DNA of 64,000 bases. It comes from Aldehydirespirator sp965248735. GTDB lineage: Bacteria > Actinomycetota > Acidimicrobiia > Acidimicrobiales > Aldehydirespiratoraceae. Below are positions 32,724 through 40,464 of the stretch, one piece after another. A program made the translations under genes and the position numbers. The notes under the pieces were generated by a model. That model was not told the origin of the DNA and did not search any database. It saw nothing but the letters and a program-made list of their open reading frames with translations. Position 1 is the stretch's first letter. Each line of letters opens with the position of its first letter. Location: NCBI GenBank assembly GCA_965248735.1, contig OZ252146.1:868001-932000 (forward strand). The letters run 5' to 3'.

Positions 32724-33770
32724 CTAGGGGCGCAGCAGGATCTTGCCGAAGAAGTCGCTGTCCAGCATCTTCTGCTGGGCCGCGGCCGCCTCGGCGAGCG
32801 GGAACTCCGAGTCGACCACGGCCGTCAGCCGGCCCGAGCCGACACCCTCGCAGAACGTGTTCCACAGCGGACCCACCGCTTCGGGGCGATAGAGATCGGA
32901 TCCGATGATCTTGATTCCCATGTGGAACAGGTGGCCCAGCGACCCGATGGTGGCGGTGTCTCCCGAGGCGTTGCCGGTGTTGACCAGCCGGCCCCTGATG
33001 GCCAGCGAGAACAGCGACTGGGTGAACAGGGCGGTGCCCACGTGGTCGAAAACCATGTCCACGCCCCGGCCGCCGGTCACCTCCATGGCCCAGCCGGTCA
33101 CATCGGAGGTCCGGTTGTTGAGCACATGGTCGGCGCCGAGTTCCAGGGCCCGCTCGCATTTGGCGTCGGTCCCGGCGGTGGCCAGCACGGTGGCGCCGGC
33201 GTGCTTGGCCAGTTGGATCCCGGCCACCGACACGCCCGACCCCGCGGCGTGGATCATCATCGTCTCGCCCGCGGCGAGCTCGCCGACGCCGAACAGGGCG
33301 TTGCCCGCGGTCATCCACACGGTCGGGAAGGTGACCGCCTGCTCCATCGTGATGTGATCGGGCACCCGGTAGCAGTGCGAAGCCGGCACCAGGCACTTCT
33401 CGGCGTAGCCGCCGTCGAGGGTGGCGCCCAGGATGCCGAGCTCGCTGTACGGGTCCCCCATGCCCGCGTACCTGGAATTCTCGGGCACGCCCACCATTGA
33501 CGCATCCGCGATCACCCGGTCGCCGGGCTGCCACCCGGTCACCTCGGCGCCGACCTCTGACACCACCCCGGCGATGTCCATGCCCGCGATGTGGGGGAAA
33601 GAGAATCCCGGCGCGTGGTACCAGCCGTTGCGCTGGGACACATCGAGCCGGTTGAGAGCCGTGACCGCCACATCGACGATCACGTCGCCTGCGCCCGGAA
33701 CTGGATCGGCAACGTCGGTGTACTCCAACACCTCGGGCCCTCCCGACGCGCGGTACAGCATGGCCTTCAT
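32724..33770 (-). CDS. MDR-family zinc-independent oxidoreductase (quinone reductase-like)
   Basis: 348 residues. The GroES-like N-terminal part (GPEVLEYTDVADPVPGAGDV, ALNRLDVSQRNGWY) is followed by the NAD(P)-binding domain, with MMIHAAGSGVSVAGIQLAKH and ATAGTDAKCERALELGADHV. It lacks the four-cysteine structural zinc loop, so quinone oxidoreductase or enoyl reductase-type chemistry is likelier than classical alcohol dehydrogenase activity. It is convergent with the M20 gene; 32625-32723 holds nothing recognisable. Confidence 0.82.
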   Translation of the reverse strand: MKAMLYRASGGPEVLEYTDVADPVPGAGDVIVDVAVTALNRLDVSQRNGWYHAPGFSFPHIAGMDIAGVVSEVGAEVTGWQPGDRVIADASMVGVPENSRYAGMGDPYSELGILGATLDGGYAEKCLVPASHCYRVPDHITMEQAVTFPTVWMTAGNALFGVGELAAGETMMIHAAGSGVSVAGIQLAKHAGATVLATAGTDAKCERALELGADHVLNNRTSDVTGWAMEVTGGRGVDMVFDHVGTALFTQSLFSLAIRGRLVNTGNASGDTATIGSLGHLFHMGIKIIGSDLYRPEAVGPLWNTFCEGVGSGRLTAVVDSEFPLAEAAAAQQKMLDSDFFGKILLRP

Positions 33771-33828
33771 TGTCCGCCCTTCATTGTCTGCCCTTCATGG
33801 TCTGCCTCGCCGCCCGGACGAACCGGGC

Positions 33829-34851
33829 TCAGCGGGGCCTCCTCCTGGCCGACGGTTCGAGCGCTGGCGGCCTCCAGTAGGTGTCGGCGTCGTTGATGTT
33901 CAGCCCGGGCGGCGCCACCGCATCGATCGCGTCGAGGGTGTCCTCGTCGAGACGCAAGTCCCCGACGGCCAGCAGTTCCTCAAGCTGGGCTTCGGTCCGC
34001 GGTCCTATGAGCACAGCCGTCACCGCTGGATGCTCGAGGATCCAAGCCAGCGCCATATGGGTCATCGACACGCCGGCGCAGGCAGCCACCGGACGCAACC
34101 TCTCCACGGCATCGAGTTTGGCCTCGTTGCCGCCGTCGAAGTGGTCGGGATTGGTGTCGCCCCGGCTGCCCGGAGGAGCGGGATCGGCCCTGGTGTACTT
34201 GCCGGTGAGCCAGCCGCCCGACAGGGGGCTCCACGTCACAACCCCCATGTGGTAGCGGGCGCAGACGGGCAGCACGTCCTTTTCGATCCCCCGGCACATG
34301 ATCGAGTACGGCGGCTGTTCGCAGTGGGGGCCGATCGCCCCCGACCGCTGGCTGGCCCACTGGGCCTCAACGATCTCGGAGGCCGGGAACGTCGACATGC
34401 CCCAGGCCCTGATCTTGCCCGCCCGCACGAGGTCGCTCATGGCCTCGACCGTCTCGGCGATGTCGGTGTGAGGGTCGGGCCGGTGCACCTGGTACAGGTC
34501 GATGTAGTCGGTGCCGAGGCGGCGCAGACTGTCCTCGACGGCGGTCATCATCCACCGGCGGGAGTTGCCCTGCCGGTTCGGGTCGTTGTGGTCACCCACC
34601 GGGTTCTGGAACTTGGTGGCCAGCACCACATCGCCGCGGCGGCCTCTCAACGCCGGGCCGATGATCTCCTCGGTGGCTCCGTCGCCGTAGGTGTCAGCGG
34701 TGTCGACAAGATTGATCCCGGCGTCAAGCGCCCGAGAAACGACGCGACGACAGGCCTCGATGTCGGTGTTGCCCCAAGGGCCGAGCACCATGGTGCCCAG
34801 TCCCAAGGGATTCACCCTGATGCCGGTCCTGCCGAGGGTGCGGTACTCCAT
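33829..34851 (-). CDS. aldo/keto reductase
   Basis: 340 residues, beginning MEYRTLGRTGIRVNPLGLGT. The catalytic tetrad region is INLVDTADTYGDGATEEIIG with Asp and Tyr, LATKFQNP with Lys, and YLYQVHR-like DYIDLYQVHRPDP with His. It is a TIM-barrel NADPH-dependent carbonyl reductase, closest in pattern to the AKR11/12-like bacterial group. It lies 58 bp upstream of the MDR gene on the same strand, so the two may be co-transcribed. Confidence 0.87.
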   Translation of the reverse strand: MEYRTLGRTGIRVNPLGLGTMVLGPWGNTDIEACRRVVSRALDAGINLVDTADTYGDGATEEIIGPALRGRRGDVVLATKFQNPVGDHNDPNRQGNSRRWMMTAVEDSLRRLGTDYIDLYQVHRPDPHTDIAETVEAMSDLVRAGKIRAWGMSTFPASEIVEAQWASQRSGAIGPHCEQPPYSIMCRGIEKDVLPVCARYHMGVVTWSPLSGGWLTGKYTRADPAPPGSRGDTNPDHFDGGNEAKLDAVERLRPVAACAGVSMTHMALAWILEHPAVTAVLIGPRTEAQLEELLAVGDLRLDEDTLDAIDAVAPPGLNINDADTYWRPPALEPSARRRPR

Positions 34852-34951
34852 AGTCGCGGTTAGCCCCTCACCGCGGCGGCGGTCACAGACTCGTTGGTCG
34901 CCGGTTAGCCCGTCACCGCCGCGGCGGTCTGTGGCCGCCGTGAGCGGTGGG

Positions 34952-35320
34952 TCAGCCGTGGCCCTCGTCGGGGGTGGCGCCCCACTCGATGATCTGCACC
35001 ATGTTTCCGTCGGGGTCGGCCACCGTGCCGATCAGGCCGAAGGGCATCTGCTCCACCTCGCGCACCCAGGAGACTCCCTGCTCCTTGAGGTGAGCCTCAA
35101 GGTCGCGACAGCCGCTCACATCGAGGTTGAGGACTATGCGATGCCCGTTCTCGTTGGGGCCCGAAACCTCGCTGTGCTCCTCGACAAAGAGCTGGACGCC
35201 GCCGAACACGAATGCGCCCATCTCGTTCTCGTCGGGCCCGAAGCAGGCCCGGTACCAGTCCTTCATGGCATCGGCCTGCGACGACCCCACGAGAATGCTG
35301 CCCAGATTCGGTGCTGACAT
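34952..35320 (-). CDS. VOC-family protein
   Basis: 122 residues from ATG 35320, with GGGGAGAAAA directly before it. SAPNLGSILVGSSQADAMKD and WYRACFG open the first module; GLIGTVADPDGNMVQIIEWG closes the second. The frame is open much further upstream (to 35755), but that part is antisense to the enolase-family gene and crosses a tandem repeat, so it was not used. Function unknown beyond the glyoxalase fold. Confidence 0.78.
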   Translation of the reverse strand: MSAPNLGSILVGSSQADAMKDWYRACFGPDENEMGAFVFGGVQLFVEEHSEVSGPNENGHRIVLNLDVSGCRDLEAHLKEQGVSWVREVEQMPFGLIGTVADPDGNMVQIIEWGATPDEGHG

Positions 35321-35381
35321 TTTTCTCCCCCTGCTGTCGTGAGCCTGGTAGGCGGACGGTACGCCCTCGGGGCCCGCACGG

Positions 35382-35481
35382 GCAAGCCCGGCCCGGCCGG
35401 CCAAGTCGGAGTCGGCTCCGCCAGCGTGGAAGCAAGCCCGGCCCGGCCGGCCAAGTCGGAGTCGGCTCCGCCAGCGTGGAA
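35382..35481. repeat. two tandem copies of a 50-bp GC-rich unit
   Basis: The unit GCAAGCCCGGCCCGGCCGGC...CCAGCGTGGAA occurs at 35382-35431 and again at 35432-35481 without visible change. The array sits between the divergent VOC and enolase-family genes, ending 10 bp before the latter's ATG, so it makes up most of the promoter region. Confidence 0.85.
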
Positions 35482-35491
35482 GGATGAGGGC

Positions 35492-36643
35492 ATGAGGATC
35501 GCCAGCGCCGAGGCCGTCGCATTCACCTTCGACCACGACCGCGAGCCGTTGTCGTACTGCCTGGTCCGGGTGACCACCGACGACGGGATCGTCGGATGGG
35601 GCGAGGCCTGCGACAGCTTCGGCCTGACCTACGCCTCGGTCATCGAGGCCGCCGTGACCGACGCCTTCGCCCCCCTGCTGGTGGGCGAGGAGCTCGACGC
35701 CATCGACCGGCTCATGCACAAGCTCCGGAGCTGGACGCGGCGCCGCCTCGGCCACACCTGGGTGGCCTCCCAGGCCCTCAGCGGTCTGGAGCTGGCGCTA
35801 CAGGACGCGCTCGGCAAGGCCCGGGGCGAGCCGGTTGCCGTGATGCTGGGCGGGTCGCTCGACCCGGTGCCGGTCTACGCGTCGAGCGTCTTCTTGGAGG
35901 AGGGCGACCCGAACTGGCACCTTGAGCAGCTCGATCCCCTGCTCCGCGCCGGGGTGCGGGGTGTGAAGATGCGCATCGGCGTGGACTGGCAGAGCGATCT
36001 GGAAACCCTGTCCGGGCTGCGCGACCGGCTCGACCCGGCCGTGGCCCTCATGATCGACGGCAACGAGAACTTCACGGTGGACACCGCCCTGGCCGTCGCC
36101 GAAGGACTGGCCGACCTCGGCATCGGGTGGTTCGAGGAGCCTGTGCTGCAGGAGTCGCCCCCGGCGATGGAGGCGGTGGCGGCCCGGTCGCCGGTCCCGA
36201 TCGCCTGCGGGGAGCACATGTTCGGCCTCGCCGAGTTCGAGGAGGCCATCCGCAGGAACTGGGCCCGCGTCCTGCAGCCCGACGCCGCGACGTGCGGCGG
36301 CCTGTCCGAGGGGATGCGCATCGCGGCCGCGGGCCACCGCGCCGGCGTTCTGGTAGTGCCCCACAGCGCCTCGGGGCCGGTCGCGCTGGCCGCCAACCTG
36401 CACCTGGCCGCCGCCTCGCCGTCGATCGACCTCCTCGAGTACCCGTACCCGCTGGCCGAGTGCTGGGCCACGATCGCCCCCGGGTGCCCGCTGGTCCCCG
36501 ACCGGGTGGCCGACGGGGCGCTGCGCCCGCCCGATGCGCCGGGCCTCGGGATCGAGATCGACTACGAGGCCGTGAAGTCTCGCCCGTACCAGCCTCCCGC
36601 TTCCCGGACCGGCCCCTCGCCGCGGTACGCCGGCAACGTCTGA
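35492..36643 (+). CDS. enolase-superfamily (mandelate racemase/muconate lactonizing-like) enzyme
   Basis: 383 residues from ATG 35492. The capping domain is followed by a TIM barrel with GVKMRIGVDWQSDL (K-x-R in place of the usual K-x-K), Asp in ALMIDGNENF, Glu in WFEEPV, Glu in ACGEHMFG and His in VVPHSASGP. The His near the end of strand 7 fits the mandelate racemase subgroup, which includes many sugar acid dehydratases. It abstracts a proton alpha to a carboxylate with Mg2+. The substrate is unknown. A VOC gene follows after 18 bp. Confidence 0.85.
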   Translation: MRIASAEAVAFTFDHDREPLSYCLVRVTTDDGIVGWGEACDSFGLTYASVIEAAVTDAFAPLLVGEELDAIDRLMHKLRSWTRRRLGHTWVASQALSGLELALQDALGKARGEPVAVMLGGSLDPVPVYASSVFLEEGDPNWHLEQLDPLLRAGVRGVKMRIGVDWQSDLETLSGLRDRLDPAVALMIDGNENFTVDTALAVAEGLADLGIGWFEEPVLQESPPAMEAVAARSPVPIACGEHMFGLAEFEEAIRRNWARVLQPDAATCGGLSEGMRIAAAGHRAGVLVVPHSASGPVALAANLHLAAASPSIDLLEYPYPLAECWATIAPGCPLVPDRVADGALRPPDAPGLGIEIDYEAVKSRPYQPPASRTGPSPRYAGNV

Positions 36644-36661
36644 ACCACAGGGAGTCGAGAA

Positions 36662-37159
36662 ATGACCGACACCGCCTCATCGCCCGCCGGGGCCGCGGCC
36701 GCGGCCTCCGCGCCTCCGCCGTCGCTGCTCACCCACATCGCGCTGCCGGTGCGCAGCCTCGACGACACGCTGGCGTTCTACGAGAAGTTCACAACTCTGG
36801 TGAGGATCTCCGAGCGCCACGACCCCGAGACCAAGATGCGCACCGCCTGGCTGGCCAACGAGCGCGACATCACCGCCCCGGGGGCGGCCCGCTTCGTGAT
36901 CGTGATCATGGAGGGGTCCCTGCCCAAGCAGATCACCGGCGACATCGTCGAGGAGTACGGCTTCCTCACCTCCATCGCCCACCTGGGAATCTCCCTCGAC
37001 AGCCGGGCCGAGGTGGACGAGGTGGCCCGGCTGGCAGCCGAGGACGGCTGCCTCGTGCTCGGCCCCATGTACCGCAACCCCGACGTGGGCTACATCTGCC
37101 TGATCAAGGACCCCGACGGCAACAACGTCGAGTTCTCGGTGGAGCAGGTCCTGGGGTGA
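36662..37159 (+). CDS. VOC-family protein
   Basis: 165 residues starting MTDTASSPAGAAAAASAPPP and then LLTHIALPVRSLDDTLAFYE, with YICLIKDPDGNNVEFSVEQ near the end, a typical glyoxalase/dioxygenase fold with candidate metal ligands His (LTHIAL), His (IAHLGISL) and Glu (VEFSVEQ). It is co-directional with the enolase-family gene, 18 bp after it. Confidence 0.82.
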   Translation: MTDTASSPAGAAAAASAPPPSLLTHIALPVRSLDDTLAFYEKFTTLVRISERHDPETKMRTAWLANERDITAPGAARFVIVIMEGSLPKQITGDIVEEYGFLTSIAHLGISLDSRAEVDEVARLAAEDGCLVLGPMYRNPDVGYICLIKDPDGNNVEFSVEQVLG

Positions 37160-37170
37160 GTGCCGCGGAC

Positions 37171-37221
37171 CGAACTTCCGGTTGTTATTGGTCATATACG
37201 TGCATAACAACCGGAAGTTCG
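37171..37221. repeat. family A hairpin repeat between convergent genes
   Basis: CGAACTTCCGGTTGTTAT (37171-37188) and its exact complement ATAACAACCGGAAGTTCG (37204-37221) form an 18-bp perfect stem with a 15-base loop holding GTCATATA. It lies between two gene ends facing each other and may act as a bidirectional terminator. Confidence 0.82.
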
Positions 37222-37245
37222 TCGCAGATCGCGATCTAGGCGCCG

Positions 37246-37638
37246 TCAGGCGTTCTTCTCGGAGGCCGATCCGGGAACGTAGGTGCCCTTGTTGCGCCAC
37301 AGCACCACCTCATTGCCCCACGGGTCGCGGAAGGCGGCGTGGCGGGCGTCGAACTCCTCCCAGTAGACCTCGTCCCACAACTTGGTGGCGCCCATCTCGA
37401 TCGCGCCCGCGAGCTTCGCGGGCGGATCGTCGACCATCACATAGATGCGGGGCACCGGCCCGCTGACGGGCGTCGTCTCCAGGTGGATGCCCAGATTGGG
37501 CTTCACGCCCGGCAGCACCTCGTGGAACTCTCCGGCCGGGCGGCGCTTGTACTTCCAGTCGAACATCTTCTCGTAGAACTGCGAGGTGGCCTCGGGGTCG
37601 GGCGTGGGCAAGTCCACGAAGATGAGAGGGTTAGCCAT
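37246..37638 (-). CDS. VOC-family protein
   Basis: 130 residues from ATG 37638, with AAGGAG 8 bases upstream; an in-frame GTG three codons earlier is possible. NPLIFVDLPTPDPEATSQFY, KPNLGIHLETTPVSGPVPRI and FRDPWGNEVVLWRN outline the two glyoxalase modules. It is the third distinct VOC gene within 3 kb. Confidence 0.8.
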   Translation of the reverse strand: MANPLIFVDLPTPDPEATSQFYEKMFDWKYKRRPAGEFHEVLPGVKPNLGIHLETTPVSGPVPRIYVMVDDPPAKLAGAIEMGATKLWDEVYWEEFDARHAAFRDPWGNEVVLWRNKGTYVPGSASEKNA

Positions 37639-37733
37639 GGCGGTCACTCCTTCGTAATGGTCGATTGTCGATGTCGAGTTGTCGATGTCGAGCCGTTGGC
37701 GACAGTTGGAGGCCGGCGCCGCCTCAGGCCACG

Positions 37734-39062
37734 CTAGACGGGACTCTCCAGCCGGGCGACCGCTGCGTCCCCCAGAGCCACGAACCGCTCGTAACCGGCC
37801 CGGTAGGCCTCATCGGGCGTCGGCTCGATCCGGGTCATGGCTGCCAGCGGCCACGAATCCATGGTCTCGGCACCGACGGGGTCCCACCATCCCAGCGCCG
37901 CGCCGGCGCACAGCGCGCAGCCGTGGGCCGAGAGCTGTTCGGGCCTCTCGGGCACGTCCACGGCCACTTCCAGCACCGACGCCTTGATCGAGCACCACAG
38001 GCGGCTGAGCGCCGGGGAGCCGCCGCAGCACATCACGTCCATCTCCACCCCGGACGCTCGCAGCTCCTCGTGGATGTGCCGAAGGCCGTAGCCGGCGGCC
38101 TCCAGCACGGCCCGGGCGATCTCGGCCGGGCCTGCATCGAAGGTCAGCCCGTGTATCTCGCCCCGCAGGCGGGGCTCCCACCGGGGCGATCTCTCGCCGT
38201 CGTGGTAGGGCAGCACCAGGAGCCCGCCCGCGCCCGGGGCCACGCCCGCCGCCAGCAACAGCAGCTCGTCGATCGGGCGGCCCGAGACGGCCGACCACCA
38301 CTCCAGCAGCTGCCCGTGCCCGTTGGTCGCCCCGCCGACCACCTCCACCCCGGCCACCGGGCTGGCAAAGCCGAACATCTCCGCGGGCCGCTGCGCCGCG
38401 TCCAGGGCGACGCCCAAGCCGCCGGTGCGGCCGCCGGGGTCGTGGCCCCGCCGGGGGGTGCAGAGGCCTCCGGCCCAGAAGCTCATGTAGGCGTCGTTGG
38501 AGGCGCTCACCAGCGGTGTGCCCGCGGCCAGGCCCAGCGACCCGTCGCAATGCCCGATGACGGTGCCCACCTCCACCCGCTCGCCGTAGCCCGGGATGGT
38601 CTCCTCGCCGGGCCAGAGCCCCTGCACGTCGCCCGCGCCGAGGCAACGCAAGGCCCAGTCCCAGATCTGCGCGCCGGCCAGCGGGCGTCCCAGCTCGTTG
38701 CTGAGGAACTCGAGCTGGGCGAGGTGGTGTTCGGTGCGGCCCAGGCCGTTGCCGGCCGGATGCCGGCACGTGGCGGCCAACCCGACCGCTGCGGAGCCCT
38801 GCGCATCAGCGGGCAGCGGCACCGTCGTGGGGCTCTGCCCGCCCACTCCCACAGCCGCGATCTTCAAGCCAGAGTCATCAACCCTGGCCAGCAGGCGACC
38901 GAGGCCGTCGAGCCAGGCCGCGGGGTCGGCCCGGCCCGGGGGCCACGACGCGGCCCCCTCGAAGGGCTCGTACATCCACAGCCTCACGTCCCCGTCTGGA
39001 GCCAGCGCCACCGCGCGGGCCCCGCCGGTCCCCAAGTCGACGCCGACCACGACCGGATTCAT
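37734..39062 (-). CDS. FGGY-family carbohydrate kinase
   Basis: 442 residues from ATG 39062. It begins VVVGVDLGTGGARAVALAPD (phosphate-1 motif), with IAAVGVGGQSPTTVPL, a long insert, and the ATP-binding end MDVMCCGGSPALSRLWCSI. The family phosphorylates sugars or polyols such as xylulose, ribulose, erythritol or glycerol. It follows the zinc alcohol dehydrogenase on the same strand, a pairing common in sugar/polyol pathways: oxidation of a polyol, then phosphorylation of the ketose. Confidence 0.82.
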   Translation of the reverse strand: MNPVVVGVDLGTGGARAVALAPDGDVRLWMYEPFEGAASWPPGRADPAAWLDGLGRLLARVDDSGLKIAAVGVGGQSPTTVPLPADAQGSAAVGLAATCRHPAGNGLGRTEHHLAQLEFLSNELGRPLAGAQIWDWALRCLGAGDVQGLWPGEETIPGYGERVEVGTVIGHCDGSLGLAAGTPLVSASNDAYMSFWAGGLCTPRRGHDPGGRTGGLGVALDAAQRPAEMFGFASPVAGVEVVGGATNGHGQLLEWWSAVSGRPIDELLLLAAGVAPGAGGLLVLPYHDGERSPRWEPRLRGEIHGLTFDAGPAEIARAVLEAAGYGLRHIHEELRASGVEMDVMCCGGSPALSRLWCSIKASVLEVAVDVPERPEQLSAHGCALCAGAALGWWDPVGAETMDSWPLAAMTRIEPTPDEAYRAGYERFVALGDAAVARLESPV

Positions 39063-39103
39063 CGCCACTCGCCCCCCGTGCCCGCTCCGGCTGGCCGCTC
39101 GAC

Positions 39104-39248
39104 TCCCGCTCCTGTCCGCTGCGCTCACGGGCCGATCGGGCCAGATCCCCGCTCTTGTTCGCTGCGCTCACGGGCCGATCGAGCCCTGAGGCCTCGCTCA
39201 GATCCTGGTTCAAGTCCTTGTGAACTGCGGCCTGCCCGCTCGGCCTCT
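39104..39248. repeat. family B dispersed repeat, overlapping the 3' end of the dehydrogenase gene
   Basis: Two partial starts of family B (CCCGCTCCTGTCCGCTGCGC at 39105 and CCCGCTCTTGTTCGCTGCGC at 39148) and one end (CCCGCTCGGCCTCT at 39235-39248). Read on the minus strand it supplies the last ~40 codons of the dehydrogenase (ARSARERSEQERGSGPIGP). Confidence 0.65.
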
Positions 39249-40264
39249 GGGCCCACCATCACCCGGTAGACCGGCTGCGAAACGGCCAGAGCCAGGGCAT
39301 CGGCCACATCGGCCAAGCCGTAGCGGGCTGTCACCAGGCGGTCGAGGTCGGCAGCCAGCGCGCCCGACTGCAGCAGGCCCGCGGCCGTCCGCCAGTCCTC
39401 GGGCTCGTGGCTGAACACCCCGATGATCGAAAGCTCGTGGTGGTGGATGCGATCCGCGCCCACCGACGCCATGACGTCCTTCGGGAAGGCCCCGTACAGG
39501 GCCACCGCGCCCGCTCCGTCGCACAGGTCCAAGGCGAGTTCCACCGCGCCCGGGACTCCCGCGGTGACGAAGACGATGTCGTGGCCGGCCTGCCAATCGT
39601 CCACGCCATCGGGAGCGGCCACCCTGGCCGCGCCGGCCTCGGCCGCCTCGGCCCGGCGCTGGTCGCTCACGTCTATCAAGCCGACCGAGGCGGCGCCCCA
39701 CGCCCGGCACAGAGCCATGTGGAGGCGGCCCATGTAACCCGCGCCGATCACAGCCACCCGATCGCCGGCCCGGAACCCGCTGAGCCGCACCGAGTGCGCC
39801 ACGCAGGCCACGGGCTCCCCCATCGCGGCGTGCTCGACCGGAATCTCGCCCACGCAGTAGGACTGGGCCGCGGCCACTCTCACCACCTCGGCCAGACCGG
39901 CTCCCATCGAGATGGTGCCGTCGCTCAGAGTCCCGCCCTGGGGCCGCTTGCACAGCGCGCTGCGGCCCCGCCGGCACATGTGGCAGGTACCGCACCGGGT
40001 GAGCAGATCCATGGTGACCAGGTCGCCGACTTGCGGGGTCCCGGGGAGGGACGCCACCGCCTCGCCCGTCTCGACCACCCGGCCCGCGGCCTCGTGGCCC
40101 GGGGCGACGGGATATACCTGCTTCGTCCCGGCGAACAGGCGGCGCTCCATAGTGCACAGTCCGCAGGTGCCCACCTCCACCAAGACGTCCTCGGGGCCGG
40201 GCCGGGGCCGGGGCTCGTCGCGGAGCTCGACCGCTCCCGGTCCGGTGACCACTGCTACCTGCAT
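39125..40264 (-). CDS. zinc-dependent alcohol/polyol dehydrogenase with repeat-derived C-terminal tail
   Basis: 379 residues. The catalytic zinc region is VEVGTCGLCTMERRLFAG and PGHEAAGRVVETG. The structural zinc loop C-x2-C-x2-C-x7-C is intact in TRCGTCHMCRRGRSALC, and the nucleotide fold is VAVIGAGYMGRLHMALCRAW. It is a medium-chain dehydrogenase of the sorbitol/threonine type acting on a secondary alcohol. The conserved fold ends near YRVMVGPEAE; the final ~45 residues are encoded by a family B repeat and are unlikely to matter for catalysis. The kinase gene follows on the same strand. Confidence 0.85.
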   Translation of the reverse strand: MQVAVVTGPGAVELRDEPRPRPGPEDVLVEVGTCGLCTMERRLFAGTKQVYPVAPGHEAAGRVVETGEAVASLPGTPQVGDLVTMDLLTRCGTCHMCRRGRSALCKRPQGGTLSDGTISMGAGLAEVVRVAAAQSYCVGEIPVEHAAMGEPVACVAHSVRLSGFRAGDRVAVIGAGYMGRLHMALCRAWGAASVGLIDVSDQRRAEAAEAGAARVAAPDGVDDWQAGHDIVFVTAGVPGAVELALDLCDGAGAVALYGAFPKDVMASVGADRIHHHELSIIGVFSHEPEDWRTAAGLLQSGALAADLDRLVTARYGLADVADALALAVSQPVYRVMVGPEAERAGRSSQGLEPGSERGLRARSARERSEQERGSGPIGP

Positions 40265-40360
40265 GACGCTCCTAACTCGGGCCAGCTCCCCCGACTATGC
40301 CACGCCCACTCAGAGCGAGCGCAAACAGGCGGCCAGCCCCCGCGGTGCAGCGTTGTGGTG

Positions 40361-40464
40361 CCCACTCTTGTTCGCTTCGCTCACGGGCCGCTCGGGCTCT
40401 CTCGACCGAAATAAGTAGAGAAACTCGTCGTACATAAGCAATACCCGTGCAGATTTGAGGCGAG
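40361..40464. repeat. composite dispersed repeat: family B start plus family C
   Basis: CCCACTCTTGTTCGCTTCGC begins a family B fragment. The 64-bp family C unit 40401-40464 follows directly (ends CTCGACCGAAAT and ATTTGAGGCGAG), ending at the base before the amidohydrolase stop codon. It is nearly the same as 8004-8066, which also sits at the 3' side of an amidohydrolase gene. The stretch 40265-40360 has no recognised gene. Confidence 0.65.

Noticed and set aside
35321..35755. N-terminal extension of the VOC protein that ends at 34952
   Set aside because: It crosses the 50-bp tandem repeat and the enolase-family gene; a good ribosome site precedes ATG 35320.
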